DNA from: JBCCMB01 sp039026555
GTDB taxonomy: Bacteria; Pseudomonadota; Alphaproteobacteria; Caulobacterales; Hyphomonadaceae
Assembly: GCA_039026555.1 (NCBI GenBank)
Contig: JBCCMB010000001.1
Coordinates: 1 to 64,000, forward strand
Reading direction: 5' to 3'
DNA length: 64,000 bases
The position numbers and the translations under genes were made by a program. Every line of letters starts with the position of its first letter. Within the stretch, counting starts at the first letter, position 1. This document shows, piece after piece, positions 26,969-35,851 of the stretch. Below the pieces are notes generated by a model that was given only the letters and a program-made list of their open reading frames with translations, ran no database searches and had not been told where the DNA came from.

Positions 26969-27766
26969 ATGCTGACGAGATCGCCGTTTCCGGCGATGCC
27001 GAACGCGGCTTGGGCCTGGGAGGGTCTTCGGCGCAACAACACCTACCGATCGGACTGGCGAGCCGCCTGCGAGCGCGCGCCTAAAGCCGAAACTCTGACG
27101 ACCGGAGCGCGCCTTCTTCGTCAGGACGGCCCAGCGCCCCATCCGGAAGAATGGGGCCTTCTCTGTTTTGCAGACCCCGACAAATCCGCCGTCGATGCAG
27201 ATGTCTTTTGGCGGCCCGATCTGCTCGCCGGAGCCTTGCAGGTCAGCTTGTCGCCCGTTTCGGATGAGGGCTTCGCAGACGAGGGTGAAATCGTGTTGTC
27301 CCGCCTGCAGACGCGGCGAACCTTGCTGATGGTCGGAGACGATCTTCTTCATATCCGTCTTGCCGGCCGTCGGTTTTGGATTCAGCTTTTCGCAAAAACG
27401 CCGCGGCCTTTGAACGAACACACACGCGTGGGCATTCGTATCGATGGCGCGCGGTACGCCCGGCGTCGCCTTGATACGGCGACACAATTGCTGTCGCTCC
27501 ATCGCGCGCAGGGCGGCAAGTTGTCGCTCATCGGACGCCGACGGAATACCGAGCCGCTTGCAAACGCGCTGACCGCTTTCGACATTTATGCTTCTGGCGG
27601 CGGCCTTAGAGACATCGCAATCACGCTCTATGGCGAGGATCGCGTTTCGGAAGCCTGGACAGGTCCGCGCAATTACCTCAAAGACCGAGCGCGTCGCGCA
27701 CGCAACAAAGGCCGGGCCTTTGTAGACGGCGGATATCGCGACCTTCTTGCGCAACGTGCGCTCTAG
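26969..27766 (+). CDS. DUF6499/DUF2285-domain protein of mobile elements
   Basis: About 265 residues from ATG 26969; ATG 26996 is also possible, and the open frame reaches 26861. N-terminal DUF6499-like region (AWAWEGLRRNNTYRSDWR), central acidic region with EEWGLLCFADP, and C-terminal DUF2285 helices (GGLRDIAITLYGEDRVSEAW, YLKDRARRARNKGRAFVDGGYRDLL). The last part resembles a winged-helix module. These proteins are found in alphaproteobacterial integrative elements beside HTH, DUF2840 and traF genes, as here. Function unknown; a regulator is likely. Confidence 0.8.
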   Translation: MLTRSPFPAMPNAAWAWEGLRRNNTYRSDWRAACERAPKAETLTTGARLLRQDGPAPHPEEWGLLCFADPDKSAVDADVFWRPDLLAGALQVSLSPVSDEGFADEGEIVLSRLQTRRTLLMVGDDLLHIRLAGRRFWIQLFAKTPRPLNEHTRVGIRIDGARYARRRLDTATQLLSLHRAQGGKLSLIGRRRNTEPLANALTAFDIYASGGGLRDIAITLYGEDRVSEAWTGPRNYLKDRARRARNKGRAFVDGGYRDLLAQRAL

Positions 27767-27905
27767 CCGGGTTTTTCAACCCCCAAGACGTGGCGATATG
27801 GCGACGTCGCGATTTCGCCACTCGCTAAAGCCTTGAAACCAAAGCTGAATGATCCAGCGCGGGCGCAATCGCCCGGCGCCTAATTCCAAGTGTCGGGGGG
27901 ACAGT

Positions 27906-28124
27906 ATGGAGCACTTTCGGAGAAGTCCGTATCTCACGTCGGAGGAGGCTGGCGACTATTTGCGCCTTGAGCCGCGAACACTCAAAAACATGCGTTGCTG
28001 AGGAGAGGGGCCGCGTTATCGCAAGCATGGCGGCAAAGTCATCTATCATATCGACGATCTAATCGCGTGGTCGCGCCGCCGAAGTTTCGGAACCGATCCG
28101 GGTGCGCCTAGCAATGATGGCTGA
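27906..28124 (+). pseudogene. small HTH (excisionase/AlpA-like) gene with internal stop
   Basis: The frame from ATG 27906 reads SPYLTSEEAGDYLRLEPRTL, a MerR/excisionase-type helix-turn-helix, then meets TGA at 27999-28001. In the same frame it continues GEGPRYRKHGGKVIYHIDDL, which is exactly the rest of the family, to a stop at 28122. The normal Trp-Arg before Gly-x-Gly-Pro has become Cys-stop. One or two base changes have thus broken the gene. The start of DUF2840 overlaps its end. Confidence 0.8.
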
Positions 28125-28566
28125 TCGCGAGCGTCGGTTCACGATCATTGTCTGCGCCTATCGGAAAAACCGTCTCAACAGACGTCTACTGTTCGGGCGG
28201 CCCGCATTCGACATACGTCGCGGCTGGCGACGGAAATTCGTTTGTTTCGAGCCCGGCGAGATCTTCGCCTACGAAGCGTGGCGCGCTGATCGTTATGGAA
28301 CCCAGGATTGGCGGCTTGTCGTCGCCCAGACCGTTCACGCCGGACCACTCGCGCGATTGCCCGGTGTTTTCCCCGGCGCCGACCCGCTCTTATACGCCTC
28401 GGGCGTGACGCAAGTCCGGACTGCGTTGAAGGCGCTGGACCAGCTTAGACAAAGCGCAGGGGGATTAACGGCAATAACGCCCGCCTATTGGCGGCATCTC
28501 CAAAATCGCCTTCAGACGAAGCAAGAGCCGCACGACTTCACGAGACTGCAGGCCGCGGCCCGGTGA
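28114..28566 (+). CDS. DUF2840 domain protein of conjugative elements
   Basis: About 150 residues. The DUF2840 pattern is recognisable: KNRLNRRLLFGRPAFDIRR, FEPGEIFAYEAWRADRYGTQ and the C-terminal ITPAYWRHLQNRLQ. It regularly sits between an HTH gene and traF in alphaproteobacterial mobilisation operons. Start ATG 28114 (or 28117) overlaps the HTH stop; its own stop overlaps the GTG of traF. Function unknown. Confidence 0.82.
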   Translation: MMADRERRFTIIVCAYRKNRLNRRLLFGRPAFDIRRGWRRKFVCFEPGEIFAYEAWRADRYGTQDWRLVVAQTVHAGPLARLPGVFPGADPLLYASGVTQVRTALKALDQLRQSAGGLTAITPAYWRHLQNRLQTKQEPHDFTRLQAAAR

Positions 28567-29327
28567 AACGGTCAAAGCGTATTCGATATGGTTTCGCGTT
28601 CGCTGCGGCGGCCGCGGTCTCCGCGGGCGCAGTCTTTCAGATCATGGCGCCCCCGGTCCCGCGTGTAATCTACAATGCGAGCGAAAGCGCTCCGCGCGGA
28701 TGGTATTGGCTTAACCCCTCCGGTGAGATCGTGCCCGGCGTACGGGTCGCAGCCTTCGCGACGCCGGAGGCTCAGGCGTTGGCCGAAGCGCGCGGCTACC
28801 TCCCATCCGGCGCGCCGCTTCTCAAAACTGTTTGGGCGGTCGGTGGAGATAGGATTTGTATCGAGAACCAAACCGTTCGCGCGCCAAACCATCCCGACAT
28901 CCACGCCTTAGCGCGGGACGGAGCGGGACGCGACCTGCCGCAATTGTCCCGATGTTTCGAGCTCGCCCCCAACGAGATCTTCCTTGTCTCAAACGATGTG
29001 CAGGCCTCTTTCGACAGCCGATATTTCGGTCCGGTTCACAGAGATCTCGTTTTGGGAACCGTCCGTTATCTCGGCGGCGCGAGGAAGAAGCAGAACAGCG
29101 ATGGCGTTTCAGACCAGGGCGGGGCGCGGGGTTTTGGCGCGGAGGGCAAGATAAAAACGAGGAGGCCTCCTAAGGCCTTATCCCCTTGTCTGCACATCTT
29201 TTTTGGGAGGGCTCCGCATAAGGCGGGCAGGCCCGGTAGATGCGTTGTAAGCCCAACATTCGCAGGCGAAAGTGGGAGGCCTCCCAGCCCGCAAAGTCAC
29301 CTGATGGTCCGGAACGTCACGCCGTGA
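28563..29327 (+). CDS. traF: TraF-type S26 signal peptidase
   Basis: Conjugative-transfer serine protease that in related systems processes the pilin. 254 residues from GTG 28563, overlapping the DUF2840 stop. One membrane anchor (YGFAFAAAAAVSAGAVFQIM). Catalytic Ser in ASESAPRGWYW and Lys in LLKTVWAVGGD; FLVSNDVQASFDSRYFGPV is the last family box. After about residue 180 comes a 70-residue low-complexity tail that does not look like the family and is perhaps read-through. Overlaps the relaxase start. Confidence 0.85.
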   Translation: MKRSKRIRYGFAFAAAAAVSAGAVFQIMAPPVPRVIYNASESAPRGWYWLNPSGEIVPGVRVAAFATPEAQALAEARGYLPSGAPLLKTVWAVGGDRICIENQTVRAPNHPDIHALARDGAGRDLPQLSRCFELAPNEIFLVSNDVQASFDSRYFGPVHRDLVLGTVRYLGGARKKQNSDGVSDQGGARGFGAEGKIKTRRPPKALSPCLHIFFGRAPHKAGRPGRCVVSPTFAGESGRPPSPQSHLMVRNVTP

Positions 29328-31243
29328 GCGAGGGCGATGACGGCTTCGAAATCAGGCTCGGCCGCATCCGCTCCCCCGCCGGCGTTCAGAAATCGCAGCG
29401 TTTCTTACGACAGGCCGCCCGCGGCGCAGGCCGGCTCGCCGGCGTCGGCAAGGGGCGCAATCGCCTGCCACGGTCTTCAGGGCGCGCGCTTCACTTTTAT
29501 CGCCGCGTCTTGGTCAAAGCCCGTATCGTGCGCATGGTCGGGCGCGGCGCCGGCGCTCAACGGCTCCATCTCTCCTATATCGCGCGGGACGGCGCCGGAC
29601 GCGATGGCGGGCGCGCCGGTCTGTTCGATGCGGCTGGCGAGGCCGACGCTAATGCGTTCTTGGACCGCGGCGCCGGCGACCGCCATCAATTCCGTTTCGT
29701 GATTTCGCCGGAGGACGCCGCCGATATGGCGGACCTTCCAGCCTTCACGCGGGACTTCGTCGCTCAGATGGAGGTTGATCTGGAGACGAGGCTCGATTGG
29801 GTCGCCGCAGATCATTACGACACCGACCACCCCCATATTCACCTCGTGGTCGCCGGACGGCGCGAGGATGGCCGTGACCTCGTCATGCCTCGCGCCTACA
29901 TCGCGCATGGCGTACGCGAACGCGCCCAAGCGCTCGTCGATCTCGAGCTTGGTCCGGTCAGTGAATTCGACGGCAAGCGCCGCCTCGCGCGCATGGTCGG
30001 TCAAGACCGCTTAACGGAGATCGATCGAAGTTTGATTCGTCGCGCGGAGGGCGGCGTTGCTGATCTGAAGGCGACTGGTCGTCCCGGCGAGCACTGGCTT
30101 AGACGTATCGAGCGCGCGCGCCTTCGAAAACTTGAGCGCTTCGGTCTCGCCGAGGCGCTGGACAGCGATCGCTGGCGGCTTCGGACCGATACGCGCGCGA
30201 CGCTCGAACGTATGGGCGCGCGCGGAGATGTCGTCAAAGCGATCAATTGCGGTCTGGCGCGCGCGGGACGGGCGCACACCGTCGACAGCGCGTCAATCTA
30301 TGATGCGGCCGCTAAAGACGCCTCGGCGATGACAGGACGGGTTGTGGCGCTCGGCGTCGCAGACGACGTCGAAGATCGCGCCTACGTCCTGATCGATCGG
30401 GAAGACGGGCGCGTCGTCTATGTCGACATTGGCGGCTCCGATCGCCTCGCTGAGGTTGAGGCGGGCTTCATCGTAACTGTGACGCCCTCGGCGGCGGAGC
30501 CGCGACTATCCGACAAAACAATCGCGCGCATCGCCGATGAGAATAATGGCCGCTATAGCGCGCAGCTTCATCGCGCCGCCGATCCGGGCGCACGGGCGGA
30601 ATTTATCAGCGCCCATGTCCGGCGCTTGGAAGCGATGCGGCGCGTCGGCTGCGCCGTCCGCAGCAGCAACGGCGAATGGACCATTCCCGGCGACTACCTC
30701 GCCCGCGCCGCCGCGATCGAACAGGCGAGGGCGGTTCGACGGCCGGTGGAGATAGACATCCGATCCAAACTCTCCCTGGGCGCCATGAAGACGGCGATCG
30801 GCGCGACCTGGTTGGACCGACATCTCAGGGATTATGACATCGACGAATCAGCGAGGGGCTTTGGCGGCGACGTCGCAAGGGCGAGGCGGGAGCGCTTGGC
30901 GTTTCTGGAACACGGGGGATTTATTAAGCTAGGGACGAAGAGATTAGCGCCGGAAATTCTCGACGCGCTCAAAGCGCGCGATCTTGAAGAGGCTGGCGCA
31001 GACCTCTCAAAGCGCCTGCAGAAACCCTACGTCGCCGCGCCAGACGTGGGAGAGGTTCACGGTGTTTACGCAGAGGCGATCGAACGTCCGAGCGGTCGAT
31101 ACGCCCTGATCGAATGGACTAAGGATTTCACGCTGGTTCCATGGCGCGATGTGCTTGAGCGCGGTAGGGGCAAAGCGGTGTCGGGTGTCGTGCGCGGCGG
31201 AGGGATTTCTTGGAAGCTGACGAAGGGCAGAAGCGTTTCATAA
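29324..31243 (+). CDS. rlxS: relaxase/mobilisation nuclease (RlxS, DUF3363)
   Basis: Nicks the element's transfer origin and pilots the DNA. 639 residues from GTG 29324 (GTGA overlap with traF). N-terminal relaxase part: LGRIRSPAG, ARIVRMVGRGAGAQRLHLSY, DRHQFRFVISPEDAADM, and the metal-binding histidines in DHYDTDHPHIHLVVAGR. C-terminal DUF3363 region from about residue 310. It ends normally (GVVRGGGISWKL). No coupling protein or type IV secretion gene follows, so the element could only be mobilised by another's machinery. Confidence 0.9.
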   Translation: MSEGDDGFEIRLGRIRSPAGVQKSQRFLRQAARGAGRLAGVGKGRNRLPRSSGRALHFYRRVLVKARIVRMVGRGAGAQRLHLSYIARDGAGRDGGRAGLFDAAGEADANAFLDRGAGDRHQFRFVISPEDAADMADLPAFTRDFVAQMEVDLETRLDWVAADHYDTDHPHIHLVVAGRREDGRDLVMPRAYIAHGVRERAQALVDLELGPVSEFDGKRRLARMVGQDRLTEIDRSLIRRAEGGVADLKATGRPGEHWLRRIERARLRKLERFGLAEALDSDRWRLRTDTRATLERMGARGDVVKAINCGLARAGRAHTVDSASIYDAAAKDASAMTGRVVALGVADDVEDRAYVLIDREDGRVVYVDIGGSDRLAEVEAGFIVTVTPSAAEPRLSDKTIARIADENNGRYSAQLHRAADPGARAEFISAHVRRLEAMRRVGCAVRSSNGEWTIPGDYLARAAAIEQARAVRRPVEIDIRSKLSLGAMKTAIGATWLDRHLRDYDIDESARGFGGDVARARRERLAFLEHGGFIKLGTKRLAPEILDALKARDLEEAGADLSKRLQKPYVAAPDVGEVHGVYAEAIERPSGRYALIEWTKDFTLVPWRDVLERGRGKAVSGVVRGGGISWKLTKGRSVS

Positions 31244-31409
31244 GCAAGTAGGGGAACGCAGATAAGCCTGGCTCGAGAGGGTATGTGCGGCTATCGCGTC
31301 TTTGCGCCGTCGATCTTGTCTGCATGGTTTACTTATAGGCGCCTGCGATTTGTTTTAACTACGATGCATTTAGCCGTAACGCTCCAGCTACTATCCAAAC
31401 CGCGTTGGG

Positions 31410-31474
31410 GCGGGCTTCAACTATGCGAAGCCCGCCGCCGTCCCGGCTCGCAGGTCCGGCAAGACGGCGGCGGG
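31410..31474 (-). ncRNA. structured 3' region of the DGR template RNA: large GC-rich hairpins
   Basis: The 31244-31590 gap has no gene. Within it, CCCGCCGCCGTC (31431-31442) pairs perfectly with GACGGCGGCGGG (31463-31474), with an inner CCGG/CCGG, and an overlapping 9-bp hairpin GCGGGCTTC/GAAGCCCGC spans 31410-31435. The two share 31431-31435, so they are alternatives. They lie 115-180 bases after the template repeat in the direction of its transcript. That this is part of the template RNA, or its terminator, is inferred from position. Confidence 0.5.
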
Positions 31475-31590
31475 GTCTTGACGGCGCGGATCCTACTCCG
31501 CGCCCGCTCATCATGCGCGGTCCTGGACGCACTCCGGGCGCACCCGGCGGTCCCTTAGGATCGCCGGCTCCGGCCCATTTGTGGAGCGTG

Positions 31591-31709
31591 CTGGCCACAC
31601 GGAAACCGACATTGTTGTTTCGGTTCGTGGTGGTGTTCCTGTTGCGGTTCGCCGAGCGAAGGTTCTGCGGATTGTTGTTCCAGGAACCACCGCGGAGAAC
31701 ACGACGCGA
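31591..31709 (-). repeat. DGR template repeat (TR)
   Basis: 119 nt, read on the minus strand, with the same length and alignment as the 3' ends of four target genes. It carries adenine-rich codons at the variable positions (AAC AAC AAT CCG CAG AAC and so on; 28 adenines in the 69-base core) where the targets carry other codons. Flanking constant parts begin TCGCGTCGTGTTCTCCGCGG and end GTCGGTTTCCGTGTGGCCAG. It has no gene body of its own: upstream homology stops at 31709. It serves as RNA template for reverse transcription with adenine-specific errors. Confidence 0.95.
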
Positions 31710-31827
31710 GGGGACCGTGCAGGGATGACGGCCGACCGCACCGAAGCGCGGGCGTGAAGCAGGCGAAACGCGTTCGAGGCTGCAACCATCATCAATATTG
31801 AGATTGATCGGAGTCGCCCGGCAGAGC

Positions 31828-31876
31828 AAAAAAATCGAACCGGCTTCGCCGGTACAAGACGCGGGCTCTCGCCCGC
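31828..31876 (-). terminator. tandem hairpins and U-run after target 1 (VR1)
   Basis: On the minus strand: GCGGGC-GAGA-GCCCGC (31876-31861), then ACCGGC-GAA-GCCGGT (31853-31839), then seven T (31834-31828). The second hairpin with the T-run is a rho-independent terminator. The same pair of hairpins with the same loop sizes follows every variable repeat in the window. Confidence 0.75.
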
Positions 31877-31893
31877 GCTAAAGGAAAAAGGGG

Positions 31894-34278
31894 TCAAAGC
31901 GTCCTGGCCACACGGAAACCGACAAGGCTGCCTCGGTCCGCGGTGGTGCCCCTGAGGCGGTTCGCCGAGCGAAGGCTCTGCGGAATGTGGCTCCAGGAAC
32001 CACCGCGGAGAACACGACGCGAACATTCTCCGATTGTCCAAGCAGAGCCGTTCGACGGACCCCCTGAATAACTGGCGTTCCAGCAATCTTGCGTCCATTC
32101 CCAGACATTGCCGATCATATCGTGAAGGCCAAAAGCGTTTGCCTGATATCTGCCAACCAGCGCTGTTTTTTTGCCTACGCCGTCGTCGCAAGTTGAAGTC
32201 GTCCAATTACTATCTTCTCGTTTCGCCGTGATGTCGGCCGCATTCGAATACGCGCACCCCCCATTCCTATCGTTTCCCCAAGGATAGGCGCTCGTCGTCC
32301 CCGCACGCGCCGCATACTCCCATTCCGCCTCAGACAGAAGGCGATAGGTCTTACCCGTCTTGCGAGACAGCCAACCCGCATAGGCCTGAGCATCGTTCCA
32401 ATCGACATTGATCACAGGACGCGATCCGCGACCCCAGCCTTCATCCCCGCCTGTGCTCGCCGGCCCCGCATCATCGCACGTCCCGTCGGCGACGCATGCG
32501 CCCCATTCCGCCCAAGTCACCTCGTATTTGCCCACCGCGAACTGGTAGTCGATCCGCACAGTCCGGACCGGGCCTTCATCATCGTCGCGGCCTTCCTCCG
32601 ACGACGGCGAGCCCATCACAAAACGGCCCGAGGGGATCACGACCATTTCGGGGCCTTGCCCGCCGCCCGAGAGCGCATCGCGGAACACCTGGCCGGGCGT
32701 TGAGGGGCGCTCTATCGCTTTGAGTTTCGCGCGCGCGGCGGCTGCGTTGGCGCCGGATGCGTGGGACGCTAAATACCGCTCATACCCAGCCTTGGTATCC
32801 GTGCGCTGCGCCAGCGCCCAGGCTTGCGCCTCCGCCTCCCGCGCCGCTTGCGCGCGTTGCTTCGCTGCGGCCGCCTCGGCTTCCGCTTTCAGGGCCGCCA
32901 GCCGCGTCCGCGCCCGCGCCGCATTCGGACCGTTCGGATAGTCGGACAGGAAGCTCTCAATCGCACGGACGGTGTCGGTGCGTTCGGCGACCATCCACGC
33001 AGCGTTTTCAGAGATCTCAAATTCTCGCGCCGCGCGTTCGGCCCGGTCCGCAAACGCGGCGATGTCGTCCAACGCTCCCGTGGCCAGGTCCGGCGCCGTA
33101 AGGCCGGCGTCGCTCGCAAAGCTTGCGGCGGCGGCGATCGTGCCGCGTCCCGCTGCGCCGTCGACGCTGCTGGTGTAGAGGCCGAGACGCTTTAGCGCCG
33201 TCTGAACGCGCCGGATCGCTGACGCTCGCGCGGCGGGGGCGTCCGCAGAGGCCGCTAGCTCTTCGGTTCCGAGCGCAGTTGTTGATGTTTGCGAAGTTGA
33301 CGACAGGCGATTAAGCGTTTCGAGCGCCTTGTCGATATTGTCCTTTAGCGTTTGGTCCGTCGTCTGCCGATCAAGCTGTTGCAGCAGCATCGCCGCTCTT
33401 TCCGACGACCTCGACGAGATTGGCGTATCAAGACGGCTGACGACGTTCGCCACGCCCAACTGCTCGTAGTAAACTTGGCTCTCAACACCCCATTCGACAA
33501 ATTCCAGAATTGCGGATTCGTCCTCATCGCCATTGATGTTCTCGGCGATTTTTTCGCGCGCCCGCCTTCGAACAGCAGAAATATCAGACGTCAGATCAGA
33601 GATCAGCGCGGGGTCTAATCCAGCCACGGTTTCGCCGGCTGCGGTGGCTGTAGGTGCGCTCGTCGTCGTATCGCGCCAGCCGAAAGGGTCAAACGTCCAA
33701 AGGCCGCCGCCTAGACTGACCAAAAGTAGGGCGACAACAGCGGCGACAACACCGCCAGGACTCGCCTTCGTATCCGCCCCGGGACTACGACTTGGTTTGT
33801 CCGCCGGGACCTGTTGGCCGATGTTCAAGCCGCGGATCAAAACGCCGACATCATTGTCGAAACTGTCCGCGCGCAGCTTGACGCCGTGGCGCATGGAGAG
33901 TTCGCGGATGTCTTCGGGCAGCTCGTCCGCCTCCGGCACGGCGACGCCGTCCAGCAACACCGGGACGACGGGGATGTCGCGTTTCAACGCCGCCGCGATT
34001 TCCGCGCGCACGAAATCACGCGGATCGTCCAAGCGGCGCTTGCCGGTGTCGGGGTCGGCCGCGTTTAGCCAATTACGGCCGATCATGGCGAGGACCATGT
34101 CGCACTGGGCGACCGTCATATCGATCTGTTGCTTGAAGTTCAGCCCGACCGTCATGGAGTCCAGGTCGTAGAAAATGTCGACCTTGGGATCGTCGACTAC
34201 CTTGGCCAACGCCTCATAAACCGACTTCGTCTGCCACTGGCTGTCGTCGCGCCTGTAAGAGATGAAGATCTTCGACAT
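31894..34278 (-). CDS. TIR-domain membrane protein with variable FGE-like C-terminus (DGR target 1)
   Basis: 794 residues from ATG 34278 (the frame is open 10 codons further). Order: TIR domain 1-165 (SKIFISYRRDDSQ; DFVRAEIAAAL with the likely catalytic Glu), one membrane segment near 185-210 (VVAAVVALLLVSLGGGLW), a peptidoglycan-binding-like module near 360-425 (AIRRVQTALKRLGLYTSSVD), two Ala-rich helical repeats, and an FGE-sulfatase (C-type-lectin fold) domain from about 540 (GPEMVVIPSGRFVMGSP). Its last ~35 codons are VR1. TIR domains of this type cleave NAD or signal in immunity. Downstream of the RT gene, in one operon with avd and RT. Confidence 0.92.
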   Translation of the reverse strand: MSKIFISYRRDDSQWQTKSVYEALAKVVDDPKVDIFYDLDSMTVGLNFKQQIDMTVAQCDMVLAMIGRNWLNAADPDTGKRRLDDPRDFVRAEIAAALKRDIPVVPVLLDGVAVPEADELPEDIRELSMRHGVKLRADSFDNDVGVLIRGLNIGQQVPADKPSRSPGADTKASPGGVVAAVVALLLVSLGGGLWTFDPFGWRDTTTSAPTATAAGETVAGLDPALISDLTSDISAVRRRAREKIAENINGDEDESAILEFVEWGVESQVYYEQLGVANVVSRLDTPISSRSSERAAMLLQQLDRQTTDQTLKDNIDKALETLNRLSSTSQTSTTALGTEELAASADAPAARASAIRRVQTALKRLGLYTSSVDGAAGRGTIAAAASFASDAGLTAPDLATGALDDIAAFADRAERAAREFEISENAAWMVAERTDTVRAIESFLSDYPNGPNAARARTRLAALKAEAEAAAAKQRAQAAREAEAQAWALAQRTDTKAGYERYLASHASGANAAAARAKLKAIERPSTPGQVFRDALSGGGQGPEMVVIPSGRFVMGSPSSEEGRDDDEGPVRTVRIDYQFAVGKYEVTWAEWGACVADGTCDDAGPASTGGDEGWGRGSRPVINVDWNDAQAYAGWLSRKTGKTYRLLSEAEWEYAARAGTTSAYPWGNDRNGGCAYSNAADITAKREDSNWTTSTCDDGVGKKTALVGRYQANAFGLHDMIGNVWEWTQDCWNASYSGGPSNGSAWTIGECSRRVLRGGSWSHIPQSLRSANRLRGTTADRGSLVGFRVARTL
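31904..32022 (-). repeat. DGR variable repeat VR1
   Basis: 119 nt, aligned without gaps to the template repeat. In the variable core 15 bases differ, and all 15 are adenines in the template. It encodes the final FGE-domain strands up to VARTL-stop. Confidence 0.95.
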
Positions 34279-34332
34279 ACGTCGTCCCCGCCGAACTCTA
34301 GAGAACACGCTAGTCCATCCATGAACGCAATG

Positions 34333-35403
34333 TCACCCTAGAATGCGTTTGCCGTACTTTCGTTCGCCTAGAACTGCATTTCGCAGCTTGCGCGTGTGGG
34401 CGAAGTTGGCATGAGCCTCCCAGGCCTCGATGCGGACGTGAGCGTCAGCCTCTGTCGTGGTTCCGGCGCTCAATTGGTCGCGGAGGCTGCGCAGGCGGTG
34501 ACGGAAGCGCCGGATAGTCGCCTCGGGCAAGCGACGTACGCCTTTAGGCGCCAAGACATAGCACAGGAACTCCGCGGGCTCCGCTGTCGGCGCGACCCAA
34601 GTCTTCTGCGTATGAAGCTTTAACCGTCGCCCCTCCAGGAACCGAGCGATCCGATCCCGCCAATCTGCAAGGATTGCAGGATCGTCGTGAAACAATGCGA
34701 AATCGTCGACATATCGCACATAGGGCGCGCGGAGCACTTCAGTACAAAAATGGTCCAGCGGGTCTAGATAGAGATTGGCGAAAAATTGGCTGGTGAGATT
34801 TCCGATCGGCAGGCCGCGCCGGCGGGCGACTGGCGCGAATAGATCGTCGCCTGGGAAATGTAGCTCCACCAGCTCTTGGCGGTTTGAAGCGTCGATGATG
34901 CAGTCCAGTAGGCCGAGCGTGCGCTCGCATGCGAGACGCCGACGCAAATCGCGCTTGAGGATGGCGTGGTCGATGGCTGGGAAATAACGAAAGATGTCGC
35001 AGCGCAAGACGTAAGCGCAGCGATCACGATAGCGCTCATACGCCTCCACCGCCCGGTGTGCGCCCTTGCCCCGCCGGTTGGCGAAGGTGTGAGCGATGAA
35101 GCCGCGTTCGAAAATTGGTTCTACGACGGCGCATACGGCGTGGTGAACCACGCGGTCGCGAAACGGGGCCGCGGAAACGATACGGTGCTTGGGATCGAAA
35201 AGTTCGATCTTCACATACCGGCCGGGGCGGTACTCGCCGCTTAACAGCGCGCGCTCAAGCGCCAAGCATTCCTTCTCTCGATCAGCCAGGAAAGCGGCGG
35301 CGCCAGGTTTCGTCTTTTTGCCGAGAGCTGCGCGGCGCGTCGCCGATACAAGCGCGCTGAAATTAGCGATCTGCGGACAAAGATTACGTTCACGCTTGGG
35401 CAT
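34333..35403 (-). CDS. DGR reverse transcriptase
   Basis: 356 residues. Reverse transcriptase that copies the template RNA with errors opposite adenine. Catalytic motif YVDDFALFHDD near residues 231-241; the motif-4 sequence GLPIGNLTSQFFANLYL near 197-213 has the (I/V/L)GxxxSQ signature that marks DGR enzymes and separates them from group II intron and retron RTs. N-terminal fingers: FDPKHRIVSAAPFRDRVVHHA. No maturase or integrase domain. Starts inside the end of avd (14-base overlap) and is followed by target 1 after 54 bases. Confidence 0.96.
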   Translation of the reverse strand: MPKRERNLCPQIANFSALVSATRRAALGKKTKPGAAAFLADREKECLALERALLSGEYRPGRYVKIELFDPKHRIVSAAPFRDRVVHHAVCAVVEPIFERGFIAHTFANRRGKGAHRAVEAYERYRDRCAYVLRCDIFRYFPAIDHAILKRDLRRRLACERTLGLLDCIIDASNRQELVELHFPGDDLFAPVARRRGLPIGNLTSQFFANLYLDPLDHFCTEVLRAPYVRYVDDFALFHDDPAILADWRDRIARFLEGRRLKLHTQKTWVAPTAEPAEFLCYVLAPKGVRRLPEATIRRFRHRLRSLRDQLSAGTTTEADAHVRIEAWEAHANFAHTRKLRNAVLGERKYGKRILG

Positions 35404-35773
35404 GACGCGCGGACGACGCTTTTAGCCAACCTCCGATCAGACGTCCGACCTTGTCAATTTCACGAGCAGCGAATTCATAGCGGCGCGGGTCTAAATGGCG
35501 GAGATCATAGGCCAAGCGGAAGAGGTGGCGCAGTTTCTCCAGGCCGAGATTGGCGGCTTTCAGAGCTGGCGCGCGCTCGCGCGAATAGGTCGCGTCGATC
35601 AGGCGTTCCAGCACGTCTAGCGCGGTTCCCTGAATACGGTCGCCGAGGAGGAATTTCTGGCTGCGTGGAAACTTTTCGACCGCGGGGATCAGCCAGCGTA
35701 GGAAGCCGTTCATCGCTTCGAGCGCAGGACCGATTTTCCGTTGCCCGGATTCATATTTCAGCGCCCCAAACAT
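35390..35773 (-). CDS. avd: DGR accessory protein Avd (four-helix bundle)
   Basis: 127 residues from ATG 35773; ATG 35713 would give a 107-residue form nearer the usual Avd length. Family marks: KFPRSQKFLLGDRIQGTALDV, LEKLRHLFRLAYDLRHL and the C-terminal KVGRLIGGWLK. Avd is a pentameric basic bundle that binds the RT and template RNA and is needed for mutagenic retrohoming. Upstream of and overlapping the RT gene, the classic arrangement. Confidence 0.94.
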   Translation of the reverse strand: MFGALKYESGQRKIGPALEAMNGFLRWLIPAVEKFPRSQKFLLGDRIQGTALDVLERLIDATYSRERAPALKAANLGLEKLRHLFRLAYDLRHLDPRRYEFAAREIDKVGRLIGGWLKASSARHAQA

Positions 35774-35826
35774 GGCGTTATGAAGCCGCGAGTCGCCGAT
35801 TGCGTCGAGCCCCTATGCGTCGCGAA

Positions 35827-35850
35827 TGTCCCCGAACATTGGCGGGGACA
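35827..35850 (-). promoter_or_regulatory. 8-bp inverted repeat between the toxin gene and avd
   Basis: TGTCCCCG and CGGGGACA surround an 8-base loop. It lies one base after the toxin stop (35852) and 54 bases before the avd start. With no T-run it is a weak terminator at best; it may instead control avd. Confidence 0.35.
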
Positions 35851-35851
35851 C

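Noticed and set aside
31359..31829. Open frame on the minus strand with an FGE-like, Asn-rich peptide
   Set aside because: It is the DGR template repeat read by chance. It has no FGE domain upstream, no start signal, and its homology to the targets begins and ends with the 119-nt repeat.
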